Source of the DNA: JANLYC01 sp963750495
GTDB taxonomy: Bacteria; Actinomycetota; Actinomycetes; Propionibacteriales; Nocardioidaceae
Length of the DNA stretch: 64,000 nt
Reading direction: 5' to 3'
Assembly: GCA_963750495.1 (NCBI GenBank)
Contig: CAVVQV010000006.1
Span: forward strand, 434,001-498,000
This document shows, piece by piece, positions 32,805 to 43,161 of the stretch. Under the pieces are notes generated by a model. It worked only from the letters and a program-made list of their open reading frames with translations, did no database searches and was not told the DNA's origin. Each line of letters starts with the position of its first letter. Position 1 is the stretch's first letter. A program made the position numbers and the translations under genes.

Positions 32805-33521
32805 TCAGCGGCTGCGGGCGAGGTAGACGGTGTTCGTGGCGTCATGGTCCTGCAAGGGGTTGGCGAAGGTGACCACCTCGGCCACGACGTCGGTGAAGGT
32901 CTCGTCGAGAACTTCGCAGTACTCCTCGTCCGGTGGATCGTTCGACCACAGCGCGAACACTCCGCCGGGCCTGAGGTGTCGCCCCAGTCGTCGTACGCCG
33001 CCAGGCAGGTAGAAGCCCGCGTGCGCAGGGTTCAACAAGTGTCGTGGTGAGTGATCGATGTCGACGACGATCGCGTCGAACCGCCGGCCGCGCCGAGCCG
33101 GGTCGAGGCCGGCTTCGCTGTCGACCATCGCGAAGAAGTCGCCGTGGATCAGCCGACAACGGGCGTCGGCGGTCAGCTCCGCACCCAACGGGATGAGTCC
33201 GCGCTCGTGCCACTCGATCACCTCGGCGATCGCATCGATCACGACGAGGTCGCTGACACGCTGGTCGGCGAGGACGGTCTGCGCCGTGTAGCCGAGTCCG
33301 AGCCCGCCGACGATAACGGCGAGGTCGCTTCCTTCGACCCAGGCCAGCGCCAGCCGGGCCACCTCGATCTCGGCGACGGTGAAGAGGCTCGACATGAGGT
33401 AGTCGTCGTCGAGCTTGACTTCGTACACGTCGACATCGGACCGCGGTTCGCGGCGGCGGCGAAGGCTGATGGCACCCATCGAGGTCTCACGCCAGTCGAG
33501 CTCTTCGAACCTGGCACTCAT
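32805..33521 (-). CDS. Spermidine synthase-like methyltransferase-fold protein
   Basis: 238 residues. LAVIVGGLGLGYTAQTVLA corresponds to the nucleotide motif and RFDAIVVDIDHSPRHLL to the region carrying the catalytic aspartate of spermidine synthases. The N-terminal polyamine-binding beta part is short, so it is better called a spermidine-synthase-like family protein than a proven aminopropyltransferase. ATG at 33521 has GAGG 5 nt upstream. It is a single gene divergent from the hydrolase gene. Confidence 0.72.
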   Translation of the reverse strand: MSARFEELDWRETSMGAISLRRRREPRSDVDVYEVKLDDDYLMSSLFTVAEIEVARLALAWVEGSDLAVIVGGLGLGYTAQTVLADQRVSDLVVIDAIAEVIEWHERGLIPLGAELTADARCRLIHGDFFAMVDSEAGLDPARRGRRFDAIVVDIDHSPRHLLNPAHAGFYLPGGVRRLGRHLRPGGVFALWSNDPPDEEYCEVLDETFTDVVAEVVTFANPLQDHDATNTVYLARSR

Positions 33522-33656
33522 CGGATCCTCGCTCCTTCGGGGTGGTGTGCAACCTACTCCCCGACGGCAGCCAGCCGTCCCGGGTGGCGCGGTGGAAACC
33601 CATGGACTCCCGTGGACACCAGTGGGAGACGACGCGCAGACTGGCAGTGGGCTCCG

Positions 33657-34469
33657 ATGCGTGACACTGACAATACGTACGTGACGGTCAACGGCCTGTC
33701 GTTGGCCTACCGACGCGCGGGCGCGGGTCATCCGCTCGTGTTGCTGCATGGGGGTTTCGAGGACGGTCGCATCTGGCGGCAGCAGCTCGACCACCTCTCT
33801 GACGAGTTCGCCACGTTCGCGTGGGACGCGCCGGGAGCCGGTGGCTCAGACGACCCGCCGCCCGGCTTCACGTCCGGCGACTACGCCGACGCGGTGGCCG
33901 GCTTCATCGATGCCCTCGGGCTCGGTACCGCCCACCTTCTTGGATCGTCGTGGGGCTCCACCCTGGCCCTGGCAACGTATGAACGACACCCGACCATCGT
34001 GCGGTCACTCGTGCTGGCTTCGGCGTATGCCGGCTGGGCGGGCTCGTTGCCGGCCGCAGAGGTGCAACACCGTCGGGAGCAGGTCATCGCTCAGACGCAC
34101 AAGACGCCGGACGAAGTCATCGCGGAGTGGATGCCTACCATCCTGACCGCAGCTGCTACCGCCGACCTGATCGCGGAGGTGTCGGAGATCATGGGCGACT
34201 TCCATCCTGCTGGCATGCGGACGGCGGTGGAGAGCATGGCTGAGATCGACTTCCGGCCGATGCTGTCGTCCCTCGCCGTCCCCACTCTGCTGTTGTACGG
34301 CAGCAACGACCTGCGGTCGCCCCTGGACGTCGCAGAGTCGATGCACGCGATGATCCCAGGGTCGAAGCTGGTCGTGGTTCCCCACGGCTCACATCTCATT
34401 CAGCTCGAGGAACCTGAGTCCTTCAATGCTGCAGTGCGGGACTTCCTGCGCGTTGTCGACAGCTCCTGA
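33657..34469 (+). CDS. Alpha/beta-fold hydrolase
   Basis: 270 residues. The fold is shown by PLVLLHGGFEDGRIW (oxyanion region), the nucleophile elbow GSSWGSTLAL (Ser about 98), an aspartate in LLYGSNDLRSP and the histidine in PHGSHLIQLEEP. Substrate unknown. ATG at 33657 has no clear ribosome site; the GTG at 33681 is preceded at 6 nt by GACAAT and may be a leaderless start, giving VTVNGLSLAY, where the family homology begins. Confidence 0.82.
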   Translation: MRDTDNTYVTVNGLSLAYRRAGAGHPLVLLHGGFEDGRIWRQQLDHLSDEFATFAWDAPGAGGSDDPPPGFTSGDYADAVAGFIDALGLGTAHLLGSSWGSTLALATYERHPTIVRSLVLASAYAGWAGSLPAAEVQHRREQVIAQTHKTPDEVIAEWMPTILTAAATADLIAEVSEIMGDFHPAGMRTAVESMAEIDFRPMLSSLAVPTLLLYGSNDLRSPLDVAESMHAMIPGSKLVVVPHGSHLIQLEEPESFNAAVRDFLRVVDSS

Positions 34470-34506
34470 CAGCGGTGCCGCGTGTTGACCGCCCTAGACT
34501 CCGGGC

Positions 34507-35748
34507 GTGACCGACGACCTCACCGTGCCGCCAACCCTTCGCCTCGCGCGGGCACTGGGACCTGAGCTGAGTGACCTACGCCGGCGACTGCACCAGATCC
34601 CCGAGATCGGCCTCGACCTCCCCAAGACCCAGCAGGTGGTGCTCGATGAGTTGGCAGGACTAGACCTCGACATCACGACCGGTCGCTCACTCTCCTCCGT
34701 CGTCGCCGTGCTGCGCGGCCAGGGAGATGCCGAGCACGGCGATCGTCAGGTCGTTCTCCTGCGCGGTGACATGGATGCGTTGCCGGTGGCCGAGGAGGTC
34801 GACGTCGACTTCAAGTCTCGTCACGACGGAGCCATGCACGCCTGTGGCCACGACCTGCACGTGGCCGGCCTCATCGGTGCCGTCCGCATCCTGCATGAGC
34901 TGCGCGCAGACCTGCCGGGTGACGTGGTCTTCATGTTCCAACCTGGAGAAGAAGGTCCCGGCGGCGCAGAGCCGATGCTGCAGGAGGGCCTGCTCGACGT
35001 CGCGGGCCGCCGGGTTGACGCCGCGTACGCCTTGCACGTGTACTCCGCGGACGTCCCGTTCGGCCAGTGGGCGTCGAAGAAGGGACCCACTGGTGCCGCG
35101 GCCGACGAAGTCAAGGTGGTTGTTCGTGGCGTCGGCGGTCACGGGTCTGCGCCCTACCGCGCCAAGGACCCCATTCCGGCAGCGTGCGAGATGGTGATCG
35201 CCTTGCAGACGATGACCACGCGTCGCTTCGACGTGTTCGACCCCGTGCTGATCACGGTGGGGAGGATCGCCGGGGGAACGAAGGAGAACATCATCCCCGA
35301 CGACGCCGAGTTCGAGGCGACGGTGAGATCGCTGTCCCGTGAGTCACGGGCGCAGGTGCAGCAGGAGATCGAACGGGTCGTCACCGGCATCGCCGCCGCG
35401 CACGGTCTGACTGTCGACGTGGACTACCGGCTCGGCTACCCCGTCACCGTCAACGACGACACGGAGTACGCACGGGCGCGGCAGGCAGTGGTCGACCTGT
35501 TCGGGGCCGACCGCTTCACCGAGCTCGCCAACCCCGAGCTCGGTGCCGAGGACATGTCGTTCGTGATGGAGCTGGTGCCCAGCGCCTACTTCAACGTCGG
35601 GGCCTGTGTGGTCGACGACTTCCACTCCGCACCGGACAACCATTCACCGCGGGCAGCGTTCGACGACGCGATCCTGCCGGACGCGGCGGCCTGGCTCGCC
35701 GAGATGGCGCTCCGGCGGTTAGGGGCCCCGGGCATGATGGCCCCGTGA
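34507..35748 (+). CDS. M20 family amidohydrolase / metallopeptidase
   Basis: 413 residues resembling hippurate hydrolase, N-acyl-amino-acid amidohydrolases and IAA-amino-acid hydrolases. Metal ligands are visible: LLRGDMDALPVAEE, MHACGHDLHVA, FMFQPGEEGPGG, ALHVYS and the late SPDNHSPRAAFDD-type histidine (APDNHSPRA). A dimerisation domain lies near GGHGSAPYRAKDP. GTG at 34507 is 6 nt after TAGACT (34495-34500), a leaderless start. Its stop overlaps the malQ GTG (GTGA), so the two may be cotranscribed, although no pathway link is evident. Confidence 0.87.
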   Translation: MTDDLTVPPTLRLARALGPELSDLRRRLHQIPEIGLDLPKTQQVVLDELAGLDLDITTGRSLSSVVAVLRGQGDAEHGDRQVVLLRGDMDALPVAEEVDVDFKSRHDGAMHACGHDLHVAGLIGAVRILHELRADLPGDVVFMFQPGEEGPGGAEPMLQEGLLDVAGRRVDAAYALHVYSADVPFGQWASKKGPTGAAADEVKVVVRGVGGHGSAPYRAKDPIPAACEMVIALQTMTTRRFDVFDPVLITVGRIAGGTKENIIPDDAEFEATVRSLSRESRAQVQQEIERVVTGIAAAHGLTVDVDYRLGYPVTVNDDTEYARARQAVVDLFGADRFTELANPELGAEDMSFVMELVPSAYFNVGACVVDDFHSAPDNHSPRAAFDDAILPDAAAWLAEMALRRLGAPGMMAP

Positions 35749-37556
35749 CCGATCGCGCACCGGACCTGCTGCAGCCCGACGACTGGGGGATCCACCGACA
35801 CTGGATCAACGCGTACGACGACGTCGTCGAGGTTCCCGCGCACACCGTCGACAGCTTGCGGACGGCTATGGGATCGCCGCCCGCTGACCTCGAGACGTGG
35901 GCGCCGATCGTCACGCAGCCAGGTCTCGATCTAGGCCTGGGCAAGGTCGAGGTCGACTGCGAGGACGGTGAACGCCGACTGATCGACGGCGCAGTGCCCG
36001 CCGACTTTCCGCTCGGCTACCACGACCTGCTCGCCGAGACAGGGCGGCGGCGCCTGATCGTCTCGCCGGGCCGCTGCTGGCTTCCAGAGGCGTGGCGTGC
36101 ATGGGGTTTCACCGTGCAGCTGTATGCCGCGAGGTCCCGATCGAGCGCGGGCATCGGTGACCTCGCCGACCTGCGCAGCATCCGTGAGTGGGCGCAGGAC
36201 CTGGGTGCAGGGTTTCTGCTGATCAACCCGTTGCACGCGGTCGCACCGACGGTCCCGCAGGAGCCGAGCCCCTACCTGCCGGCGACCCGCCGGTTTCGGA
36301 ACCCGATCTATCTGCGCGTTGCCGGGGTTCCGGCAGAGACGGTGTCCTCGACCATCGACCGCGACGAAATCTGGCGGGCCAAGCTGGCCGCGTTGGAGTC
36401 AGAGTTCGCGGACGCGGCCGGAGCCGACGGCGAGTTCAGCCGGTGGCGAGCGGCGCAGGGCACCGGCTTGGAGACGTTCGCGGTGTGGGCGACGTTGACC
36501 GAGCTGCACGGACCCGACTGGCGGGAGTGGCCGGAGGAGCTGCACGACCCTGGCTCCACCACCGTGGCCGTCGTCGCTGCGGAACGGGCTGACCGGGTGC
36601 GGTTCCATGCCTGGCTGCAGTGGCGGATCGACCAGCAGTTCATGGCTGCCGCAGCTGACGTGAAGATCCTGCAGGACCTGCCGATCGGCGTCGGCGGTGG
36701 TGGTGCGGACGCTTGGGCGTGGCAGGACACCCTGGTCAACCGGGCGACTGTCGGAGCGCCACCGGACATCTTCAATGCCCAGGGGCAGAGCTGGGGCTCG
36801 CCACCGCTGGCACCGTGGCGGGTGCGAGCTGCTGATTACGTGCCCTTCATCGAGTCGATCCGCGCCACGATGGCCGGTGGTGGCGGCATCCGCATCGACC
36901 ACGTGATGGGACTCTTCCGGCTGTGGTGGATTCCCCAGGGGAGGCCACCCGAGGACGGGGCCTACGTACGGTATCCGGCCGAGGACCTGCTCAACATCGT
37001 CGCCCTGGAGAGCCATCGGGCGCAGGCCCTCGTCGTCGGCGAGGATCTCGGCACCGTCGAACCCGGAGTACGCGAGTCGCTGGCCGAGCACCAGGTGCTG
37101 TCCTACCGGTTGCTCTGGTTCGAGGACGACGATCCCGGTGACTGGCCGCAGCAGGCGATGTCTGCCATCACCACGCACGACCTACCCACGGTGGCGGGTC
37201 TCTTTACGGGTTCCGACCTGGAGGACCAGGCGTCGAACGTAGCGACGCCCAGGTCGGCGTTGGAGCGCGACCGGGCAGCGCTGCTCGCACGGTTGCCCTC
37301 CGGTCGACCCGATGTCGAGACCGTCGTCGTGGATGCGCACCGTCGTCTCGCAGAGTCCCCGTGCGTTCTGGTCTCCGCGACGCTCGAGGATGCCGTGGGT
37401 CAGGAGCCGCGCCCGAACATCCCCGGTACGACGACGCGCCCCAACTGGTCGATCCCGCTTCCCGTCCTCGTCGATGATCTGCCGCACCATCCGATGGCTC
37501 GCGCCGTGGCGGAGGCCCTTGACGCGCAGGTCCGTCGCATCGACGCGCAGGCATGA
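35745..37556 (+). CDS. malQ: 4-alpha-glucanotransferase (amylomaltase)
   Basis: 603 residues, GH77, transferring alpha-1,4-glucan segments between maltodextrins. It has WGFTVQLYAARSRSSAGIGDLADL, the substrate loop NPLHAVAPT, the nucleophile region GGIRIDHVMGLFRLWWIP (Asp after Arg), LVVGEDLGTVEPGVRE with the acid/base glutamate, and AITTHDLPTVAG. The N-terminal about 130 residues are the extra domain seen in actinobacterial MalQ. GTG at 35745 overlaps the preceding stop. It ends in a strong hairpin. Confidence 0.94.
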   Translation: MTDRAPDLLQPDDWGIHRHWINAYDDVVEVPAHTVDSLRTAMGSPPADLETWAPIVTQPGLDLGLGKVEVDCEDGERRLIDGAVPADFPLGYHDLLAETGRRRLIVSPGRCWLPEAWRAWGFTVQLYAARSRSSAGIGDLADLRSIREWAQDLGAGFLLINPLHAVAPTVPQEPSPYLPATRRFRNPIYLRVAGVPAETVSSTIDRDEIWRAKLAALESEFADAAGADGEFSRWRAAQGTGLETFAVWATLTELHGPDWREWPEELHDPGSTTVAVVAAERADRVRFHAWLQWRIDQQFMAAAADVKILQDLPIGVGGGGADAWAWQDTLVNRATVGAPPDIFNAQGQSWGSPPLAPWRVRAADYVPFIESIRATMAGGGGIRIDHVMGLFRLWWIPQGRPPEDGAYVRYPAEDLLNIVALESHRAQALVVGEDLGTVEPGVRESLAEHQVLSYRLLWFEDDDPGDWPQQAMSAITTHDLPTVAGLFTGSDLEDQASNVATPRSALERDRAALLARLPSGRPDVETVVVDAHRRLAESPCVLVSATLEDAVGQEPRPNIPGTTTRPNWSIPLPVLVDDLPHHPMARAVAEALDAQVRRIDAQA

Positions 37557-37559
37557 CCA

Positions 37560-37590
37560 AGGGCACGTCACCTGGTGGATGACGTGCCCT
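37560..37590. terminator. Hairpin between malQ and the convergent lipoprotein gene
   Basis: AGGGCACGTCA (37560-37570) pairs perfectly with TGACGTGCCCT (37580-37590), loop of 9 nt, starting 3 nt after the malQ stop. It is 40 nt from the opposing stop and could serve both. Confidence 0.85.
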
Positions 37591-37630
37591 GGGTCGGGTG
37601 GGTGCGGTGGTGGGGTAGCCGATTACTCGC

Positions 37631-38290
37631 TTACTTGGTGTTGACGGTGATCTTGGCGATCCCGACGAGCAGACCCTGCTTGACCGCGTCGGTCTTGAAG
37701 GTCTGGTCGAGCAACGCAGCGGCGTCGCCGGAGATCATGACCTTCGTGCCTTCGAGGACGGCCTCGTTGCCCTGGGTCTGGAGCGGCTGCAGAGTGCGAC
37801 CGTCGAGGTTGAAGATCGTCGCGTGCTTGGCGGCGCTCTCGCCGTTGACGCTCACGTCGCCGTACACCCGCGAGTTGCCGGGGTTGATCTCGAAGTTCGT
37901 CAGGTCGACGGTGGTGCTGCCGGCCGTCAGCGAGAGGCCAGAACCCGCGTGGTCGATGAGACCGGTGACGTAGGGGGAAACGCTGCCCGGCTTGTAGTAG
38001 GTGACGTTGCCACCGGTGATCGGGAAGCTGACGGCGCCGTTGGCCAGCGTTGCGTCGCCGACGACTCCGGGCGTGAGCTTGAGCGTGGTCAGGGCCTTGA
38101 CGAAGCCGGCGTCGAGAGCGACGGAGGTGTCGGCGCCACTGAGCTGCTGGATCTGGGCGATCGGCTTGGGCTTCTCGGAGCTGCTGCTGTCGTTGTTGGA
38201 ACAGGCAGCCATGGTCAGGGCCAGGACCGCGACCGCGGAGACGCCGAGCACCCGCCTAGAGGACTTGGAGCTGCTACGAACGTTACGCAT
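37631..38290 (-). CDS. Exported lipoprotein of unknown function
   Basis: 219 residues. A signal sequence of about 29 residues ends in the lipobox LTMAAC, so the mature protein should be lipid-anchored at the cysteine. A Ser/Asn/Asp linker follows, then about 170 residues of predicted beta structure with GLSLTAGSTTVDLTNFEI and TLQPLQTQGNEAVLEGTKVMIS. I do not recognise the family; a HtaA-like beta domain was considered but the match is not convincing. ATG at 38290 has AAGGG about 11 nt upstream. It diverges from alkB. Confidence 0.75.
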   Translation of the reverse strand: MRNVRSSSKSSRRVLGVSAVAVLALTMAACSNNDSSSSEKPKPIAQIQQLSGADTSVALDAGFVKALTTLKLTPGVVGDATLANGAVSFPITGGNVTYYKPGSVSPYVTGLIDHAGSGLSLTAGSTTVDLTNFEINPGNSRVYGDVSVNGESAAKHATIFNLDGRTLQPLQTQGNEAVLEGTKVMISGDAAALLDQTFKTDAVKQGLLVGIAKITVNTK

Positions 38291-38413
38291 GAGCGGTGTT
38301 CCCTTCGTGGTTGTCTGTCGTTGCTGTACGGAGGGGATACGTCGCGACGCCGGCTCCGGATGGAGCCACGGGACGTGACCGTCGTCACGTGCACGTGCAT
38401 GTGGGCAGGTCAC

Positions 38414-38429
38414 TAGAACATGTGTTCGA
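38414..38429. promoter_or_regulatory. LexA (SOS) box in front of alkB
   Basis: TAGAACATGTGTTCGA matches the actinobacterial/Gram-positive SOS box TCGAAC-N4-GTTCGA at 11 of 12 defined positions. It lies 7 nt upstream of the TAGCAT -10 box of alkB and so would block that promoter. It is 124 nt from the divergent lipoprotein gene. Confidence 0.85.
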
Positions 38430-38436
38430 ATTGATC

Positions 38437-38442
38437 TAGCAT
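38437..38442 (+). promoter_or_regulatory. -10 box of a leaderless alkB transcript
   Basis: TAGCAT ends 7 nt before the ATG at 38450, placing the expected transcription start at or next to the start codon. It overlaps the in-frame ATG at 38441, which therefore cannot be the translation start of this transcript. Confidence 0.65.
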
Positions 38443-38449
38443 GGAAACC

Positions 38450-39082
38450 ATGACCGCTCACTTCCAAGGGTCTCTGCTCGACGGGCCCGACCTCGACGCT
38501 CCGCTTCTGGGCGAGCTCACGGCCGCGAGGCGCACGATGCTCAGGCATGGCGCCTGGGTCGACGTCCTGCCCGCCTGGGTGCACGGCTCCGACGCGCTGT
38601 TCGAGCGACTGGTCGAAGCGGTGCCGTGGTACGCCGAGAGGCGTCAGATGTACGACCGCGTGGTCGACGTGCCGCGGTTGCTCTGTTTCTACGGCGGCGA
38701 CCAGCCCTTGCCCGACCCGCTTCTCGATGACGCCCGAGGAGCGCTCAGTGCCCACTACGCAGACGAGCTCGGCGAGCCATTCACGACTGCCGGTCTGTGC
38801 TTCTACCGCGATGGGCAAGACTCCGTCGCGTGGCATGGCGACACGATCGGACGAGCCCAGACCGAGGACACCATGGTCGCCATCGCGTCGTTCGGGAGCC
38901 CGCGCCGGTTGATGCTACGACCTCGCGGTGGCGGGAACTCGATCGGTTTCTCGCTCGGTCACGGAGACCTGATCGTCATGGGCGGGTCGTGCCAGCGCAC
39001 CTGGGAGCACGCGATCCTCAAGACCGCGCGGCCAGCTGGTCCGCGCATCTCTGTGCAGTTCCGGCCCCGCGGGGTCCGCTGA
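38450..39082 (+). CDS. alkB: AlkB-type alpha-ketoglutarate-dependent dioxygenase
   Basis: 210 residues. Fe(II)/2-oxoglutarate oxygenase fold with the iron ligands H129 and D131 in WHGDTIG and H187 in TWEHAIL, and the 2-oxoglutarate-binding arginine in RISVQFR. Members reverse N-alkyl damage such as 1-methyladenine and 3-methylcytosine in DNA. The ATG at 38450 is preferred over 38441 because the -10 box overlaps the latter. A LexA box lies directly upstream, so damage induction is predicted. It ends 2 nt from the convergent threonine synthase-like gene. Confidence 0.9.
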   Translation: MTAHFQGSLLDGPDLDAPLLGELTAARRTMLRHGAWVDVLPAWVHGSDALFERLVEAVPWYAERRQMYDRVVDVPRLLCFYGGDQPLPDPLLDDARGALSAHYADELGEPFTTAGLCFYRDGQDSVAWHGDTIGRAQTEDTMVAIASFGSPRRLMLRPRGGGNSIGFSLGHGDLIVMGGSCQRTWEHAILKTARPAGPRISVQFRPRGVR

Positions 39083-39084
39083 CG

Positions 39085-40299
<1,215 letters not shown>

Positions 40300-40356
40300 G
40301 ACGCCATCCAAACAGGCCGGACTCGTCCCCTTCGAGGCCGCGCTAGGGTCGCCGGT

Positions 40357-40962
40357 ATGTCGAGTCTGGAGGTGTGGGACTGGCGTCGTCGCACGTTCGC
40401 CTTGTATGCCCAGGTGCGCAGCCACGCCGATCCTCTTGTCGCGCATGCGCTCTGGGTCAAGGGTCGCGACGAGCTCCTGCAGACCCACCCCGCGTCGCCG
40501 GTCCCGGCGGAGCGGCGGCCCACCCATCCCGGCGCCGTCGTGGCACCCTACGACCCGGCGTTCCGGTTCGTGGTGCCCATCGACCGCAACGTCGACCAGG
40601 AACGGCGGGAGCACGAGACCGGCACGGACGGAGTCGTCCCGTTCGACCTGATCGGAAGCGTCCACCTCGGCGACCTGGGCAACCTGGACGTCTGGTGGTT
40701 GGGCTCGTACGGCGGCGGCATCTTTCTGCCGTTCCGGGACCGCGCTGCCACGTCGTACGGTGGTGGGCGCTATCTGCTCGACACGGTCAAGGGGGCTGAC
40801 CTCGGTGGCGGTCCGGACGCCTTGGTCGTCGACCTCAACTTCGCCTACCAGCCGTCGTGCGCCTACGACGAGGCGTGGGCCTGTCCGCTTGCCGGACCGG
40901 GGAACACCCTCGGGGTCGAGGTCGCCGTCGGGGAGCAGTACCAACGAGAGGGCGGCCCATGA
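40357..40962 (+). CDS. DUF1684 family protein
   Basis: 201 residues with the DUF1684 signatures YGGGRYLLDTVKGAD, VDLNFAYQPSCAYDEAWACPLAGPGN and a final GVEVAVGEQY. Function unknown. ATG at 40357 is 7 nt after TAGGGT (40344-40349), the leaderless pattern. Its stop overlaps the start of the next gene (ATGA), so it is cotranscribed with the YbaK-domain gene. Confidence 0.85.
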   Translation: MSSLEVWDWRRRTFALYAQVRSHADPLVAHALWVKGRDELLQTHPASPVPAERRPTHPGAVVAPYDPAFRFVVPIDRNVDQERREHETGTDGVVPFDLIGSVHLGDLGNLDVWWLGSYGGGIFLPFRDRAATSYGGGRYLLDTVKGADLGGGPDALVVDLNFAYQPSCAYDEAWACPLAGPGNTLGVEVAVGEQYQREGGP

Positions 40963-41516
40963 CGCTCCCGACGCTCGGGTCACTTGTCTCGTTGCCGGCG
41001 CTGGACCGACCTGACCTGCTGGCTCCGTCGGTGCATCAAGCGCTGCGCAAGTGGGATCTCGGCGTGCAGGTGGCGGTGGTCGAGATCGACCCTGCGCTGG
41101 CCGACACCCAGGCGCTCACGGACGCCTACGCGCTCCCGTTGGACGCGTCCGCCAACTGCGTCGTGGTCGCCGGGCGCCGTGATGGGGTGGAGCGGATCGC
41201 TGCCTGCGTCATCACCGCCGATACCCGGGCTGACGTGAACAACCTCGTGAAGCGTCGACTCGATGTCCGCAAGGCCTCGTTCCTGGCCACGGACCGTGCC
41301 GTGGCTGAGACGTCCATGGAGTACGGCGGCATCACGCCGATCGGACTCCCGGTCGGGTGGCGGCTGTTCGTGGATGCCTCTGTCGCCGACATCGACGTAG
41401 CGATCATCGGCAGCGGCGTGCGTCGTTCGAAGCTGTTGCTGTGCGGTGCATACCTGGCGGCGTACTCCGGGGTGGAGCTGACGCCCGGTCTCGGGCTGCC
41501 GGTTCAGAACTCGTGA
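40959..41516 (+). CDS. YbaK/EbsC-domain protein (aminoacyl-tRNA deacylase-like)
   Basis: 185 residues. The YbaK/ProRS-editing fold is shown by ANCVVVAGRRDGVERIAACVITADTRADVNNLVKRRLDVRKASF, with the lysine/arginine-rich turn, and GGITPIGLPVGWRLFVDASV. Members hydrolyse mischarged aminoacyl-tRNAs such as Cys-tRNA(Pro), but this subgroup is untested as far as I know. ATG overlaps the previous stop, and GAGAGG is upstream. Confidence 0.8.
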   Translation: MTLPTLGSLVSLPALDRPDLLAPSVHQALRKWDLGVQVAVVEIDPALADTQALTDAYALPLDASANCVVVAGRRDGVERIAACVITADTRADVNNLVKRRLDVRKASFLATDRAVAETSMEYGGITPIGLPVGWRLFVDASVADIDVAIIGSGVRRSKLLLCGAYLAAYSGVELTPGLGLPVQNS

Positions 41517-41558
41517 CTGCCGCGACCCTCGGGTCGTACAGGCAGCGATTCCCGGGCC

Positions 41559-41588
41559 GATAATCCCGCGTAACCGGGATGAATTATC
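41559..41588 (+). terminator. Possible terminator after the YbaK-domain gene
   Basis: GATAAT-CCCG (41559-41568) can pair with CGGG (41575-41578) and, after a 4-nt bulge, ATTATC (41583-41588). The stem is imperfect. The rest of the 277-nt gap up to the next gene has lower GC than its surroundings and no gene that I can support. Confidence 0.4.
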
Positions 41589-41793
41589 CCAATATGACTA
41601 TGCGAGCACTGGGCCATTCGGCATGCGTTACTCGTTCGTTCGGCTGATCCTTGCCGCCGTTCGTTCCGAAATGTTACACAAAGTGACACGATGACTCCGT
41701 AGCGCAACGAAGGGGTGACGCACCCGTCTCACACCCCGCACATAGGGAGCTTCCCGGCCGCCGGTCGGCGAGCACGAGAGAAGGGGTCACCTG

Positions 41794-43161
41794 ATGACCT
41801 TGGCTGCTGCGGTATCCCCGACGCGAGCCGACGCCAACAGCGTCGTGCAGCGCCAACCCTCACCCGGCAAGATCACGACGCGTCCGTCGCTCCCCGCGGA
41901 CGCGGAGTTCATGCTCGAGTTGTATGCCGCCACCCACGAACAGGAACTTGCCGAGCTCGGCTGGAGCCTGACCGAGAACCGATCGTTCGTCATCATGCAG
42001 GCGCAGGCGGAGGAATGGAAGCTGGGCCGCCGCTATCCCGACATGGACCGGGTGACGATCGGGATCGAGAGCACGCCCATCGGCCGGCTGCTCGTGTGCA
42101 TGCGGGAAGAAGTCCTGCACGTCGTAGACCTCAGCCTGATGCCACGCTTCCGTGGCCAAGGTGTCGGTACCCAGCTGATGCGGGAGATCCTCGGCGAGGC
42201 CCGTGAGGAGCTGGTGCCGGTCAAGATCCGCGTGTTGAAGGACAGCCGCTCGTTCGAGTTCGTCAACCGGCTCGGTTTCGATGAGCCACTCGACTTCGGC
42301 CGGTACGTCGAAGTGACATGGTCCCCACCGGACGTCGGGGACTCGGATGCGCGAGCGGATCGAGCCCCCCGTCGCGGTGCTCGGGTGCGTGTGCCCGAAC
42401 AGCCGGCGAGTGCGGTGCGAGACGCCGCCAACGAAGCTGCCGTCGATGGGGTGACCGAAGCGCCCGACGTGAACGATGCTCCCGAGGCCGCGCTGCTGAC
42501 CGAGCAGGAGGCCTGGGCGATGCTCCGCGACGGAGCGGCTGACGAGACCGAGCTGGACGAGGCGCCAACCCGTGAGCCCGAGTTCGCGGCGTTCGTCGAG
42601 CCGGTTCCCCAAGCGGTCGTCGTTGAAGACGTGTTCGAGGATCTGCCGGTGGTGGAGGACGTGGTGGTGGATCTGCCGGTGGTGGAGGACGTGGTGGTGG
42701 ATCTGCCGGTGGTGGAGGACGTGGTCGAGGACTTGCCGGTGGTGGAGGACGTGGTCGAGGACTTGCCGGTCGTTGAGGCTCTGCCGGTGGTGGAGGACGT
42801 GATCGTAGCCCTGCCGGTGGTGGAGGACGTGGTCGAGGACTTGCCGGCCGTTGAAGATCTGCCGGTGGTGGAGGCTTTGTCGGTGGTGGAGGACGTGGTC
42901 GAGGACTTGCCGGTCGTTGAGGCTCTGCCGGCGGTGGAAGATCTGCCGGTGGTGGAGGACGTGGTCGAGGACTTGCCGGTCGTTGAGGCTCTGCCGGTGG
43001 TGGAAAATCTGCCGGTGTTCGAGGCTTTGTCGGTGGTGGAGGACGTGGTCGAAGACTTGCCGGCCGTTGAAGATCTGCCGGTGGTGGAGGCTTTGTCGGT
43101 GGTGGAGGACGTGGTCGAAGACTTGCCGGCCGTTGAGGATCTGCCGGTGGTGGAGGCGTGA
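41794..43161 (+). CDS. GNAT-domain protein with acidic linker and long LPVVED repeat tail
   Basis: 455 residues as the frame stands. A GNAT acetyltransferase domain (about 27-175) has the acetyl-CoA loop RFRGQGVGTQLM (R120, G121, G123, G125) and the late strand SFEFVNRLGF. An acidic Ala/Glu-rich linker (about 176-273) follows, then repeats built from LPVVED, LPVVEA and VVED up to a TGA at 43159. AAGGGG is 7 nt before the ATG. The stop appears to result from an indel: repeat coding resumes in frame 2 directly afterwards and returns to the original frame near 43445 before a distinct C-terminal domain. Substrate unknown. No similar tail is known to me on a GNAT enzyme. Confidence 0.75.
   Translation: MTLAAAVSPTRADANSVVQRQPSPGKITTRPSLPADAEFMLELYAATHEQELAELGWSLTENRSFVIMQAQAEEWKLGRRYPDMDRVTIGIESTPIGRLLVCMREEVLHVVDLSLMPRFRGQGVGTQLMREILGEAREELVPVKIRVLKDSRSFEFVNRLGFDEPLDFGRYVEVTWSPPDVGDSDARADRAPRRGARVRVPEQPASAVRDAANEAAVDGVTEAPDVNDAPEAALLTEQEAWAMLRDGAADETELDEAPTREPEFAAFVEPVPQAVVVEDVFEDLPVVEDVVVDLPVVEDVVVDLPVVEDVVEDLPVVEDVVEDLPVVEALPVVEDVIVALPVVEDVVEDLPAVEDLPVVEALSVVEDVVEDLPVVEALPAVEDLPVVEDVVEDLPVVEALPVVENLPVFEALSVVEDVVEDLPAVEDLPVVEALSVVEDVVEDLPAVEDLPVVEA

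Noticed and set aside
41690..41708. GlxR/CRP-like site (TGTTAC-N5-GTGACA) upstream of the repeat-tailed GNAT gene
   Set aside because: The half sites are imperfect and the 5-nt spacing does not match the TGTGA-N6-TCACA consensus.
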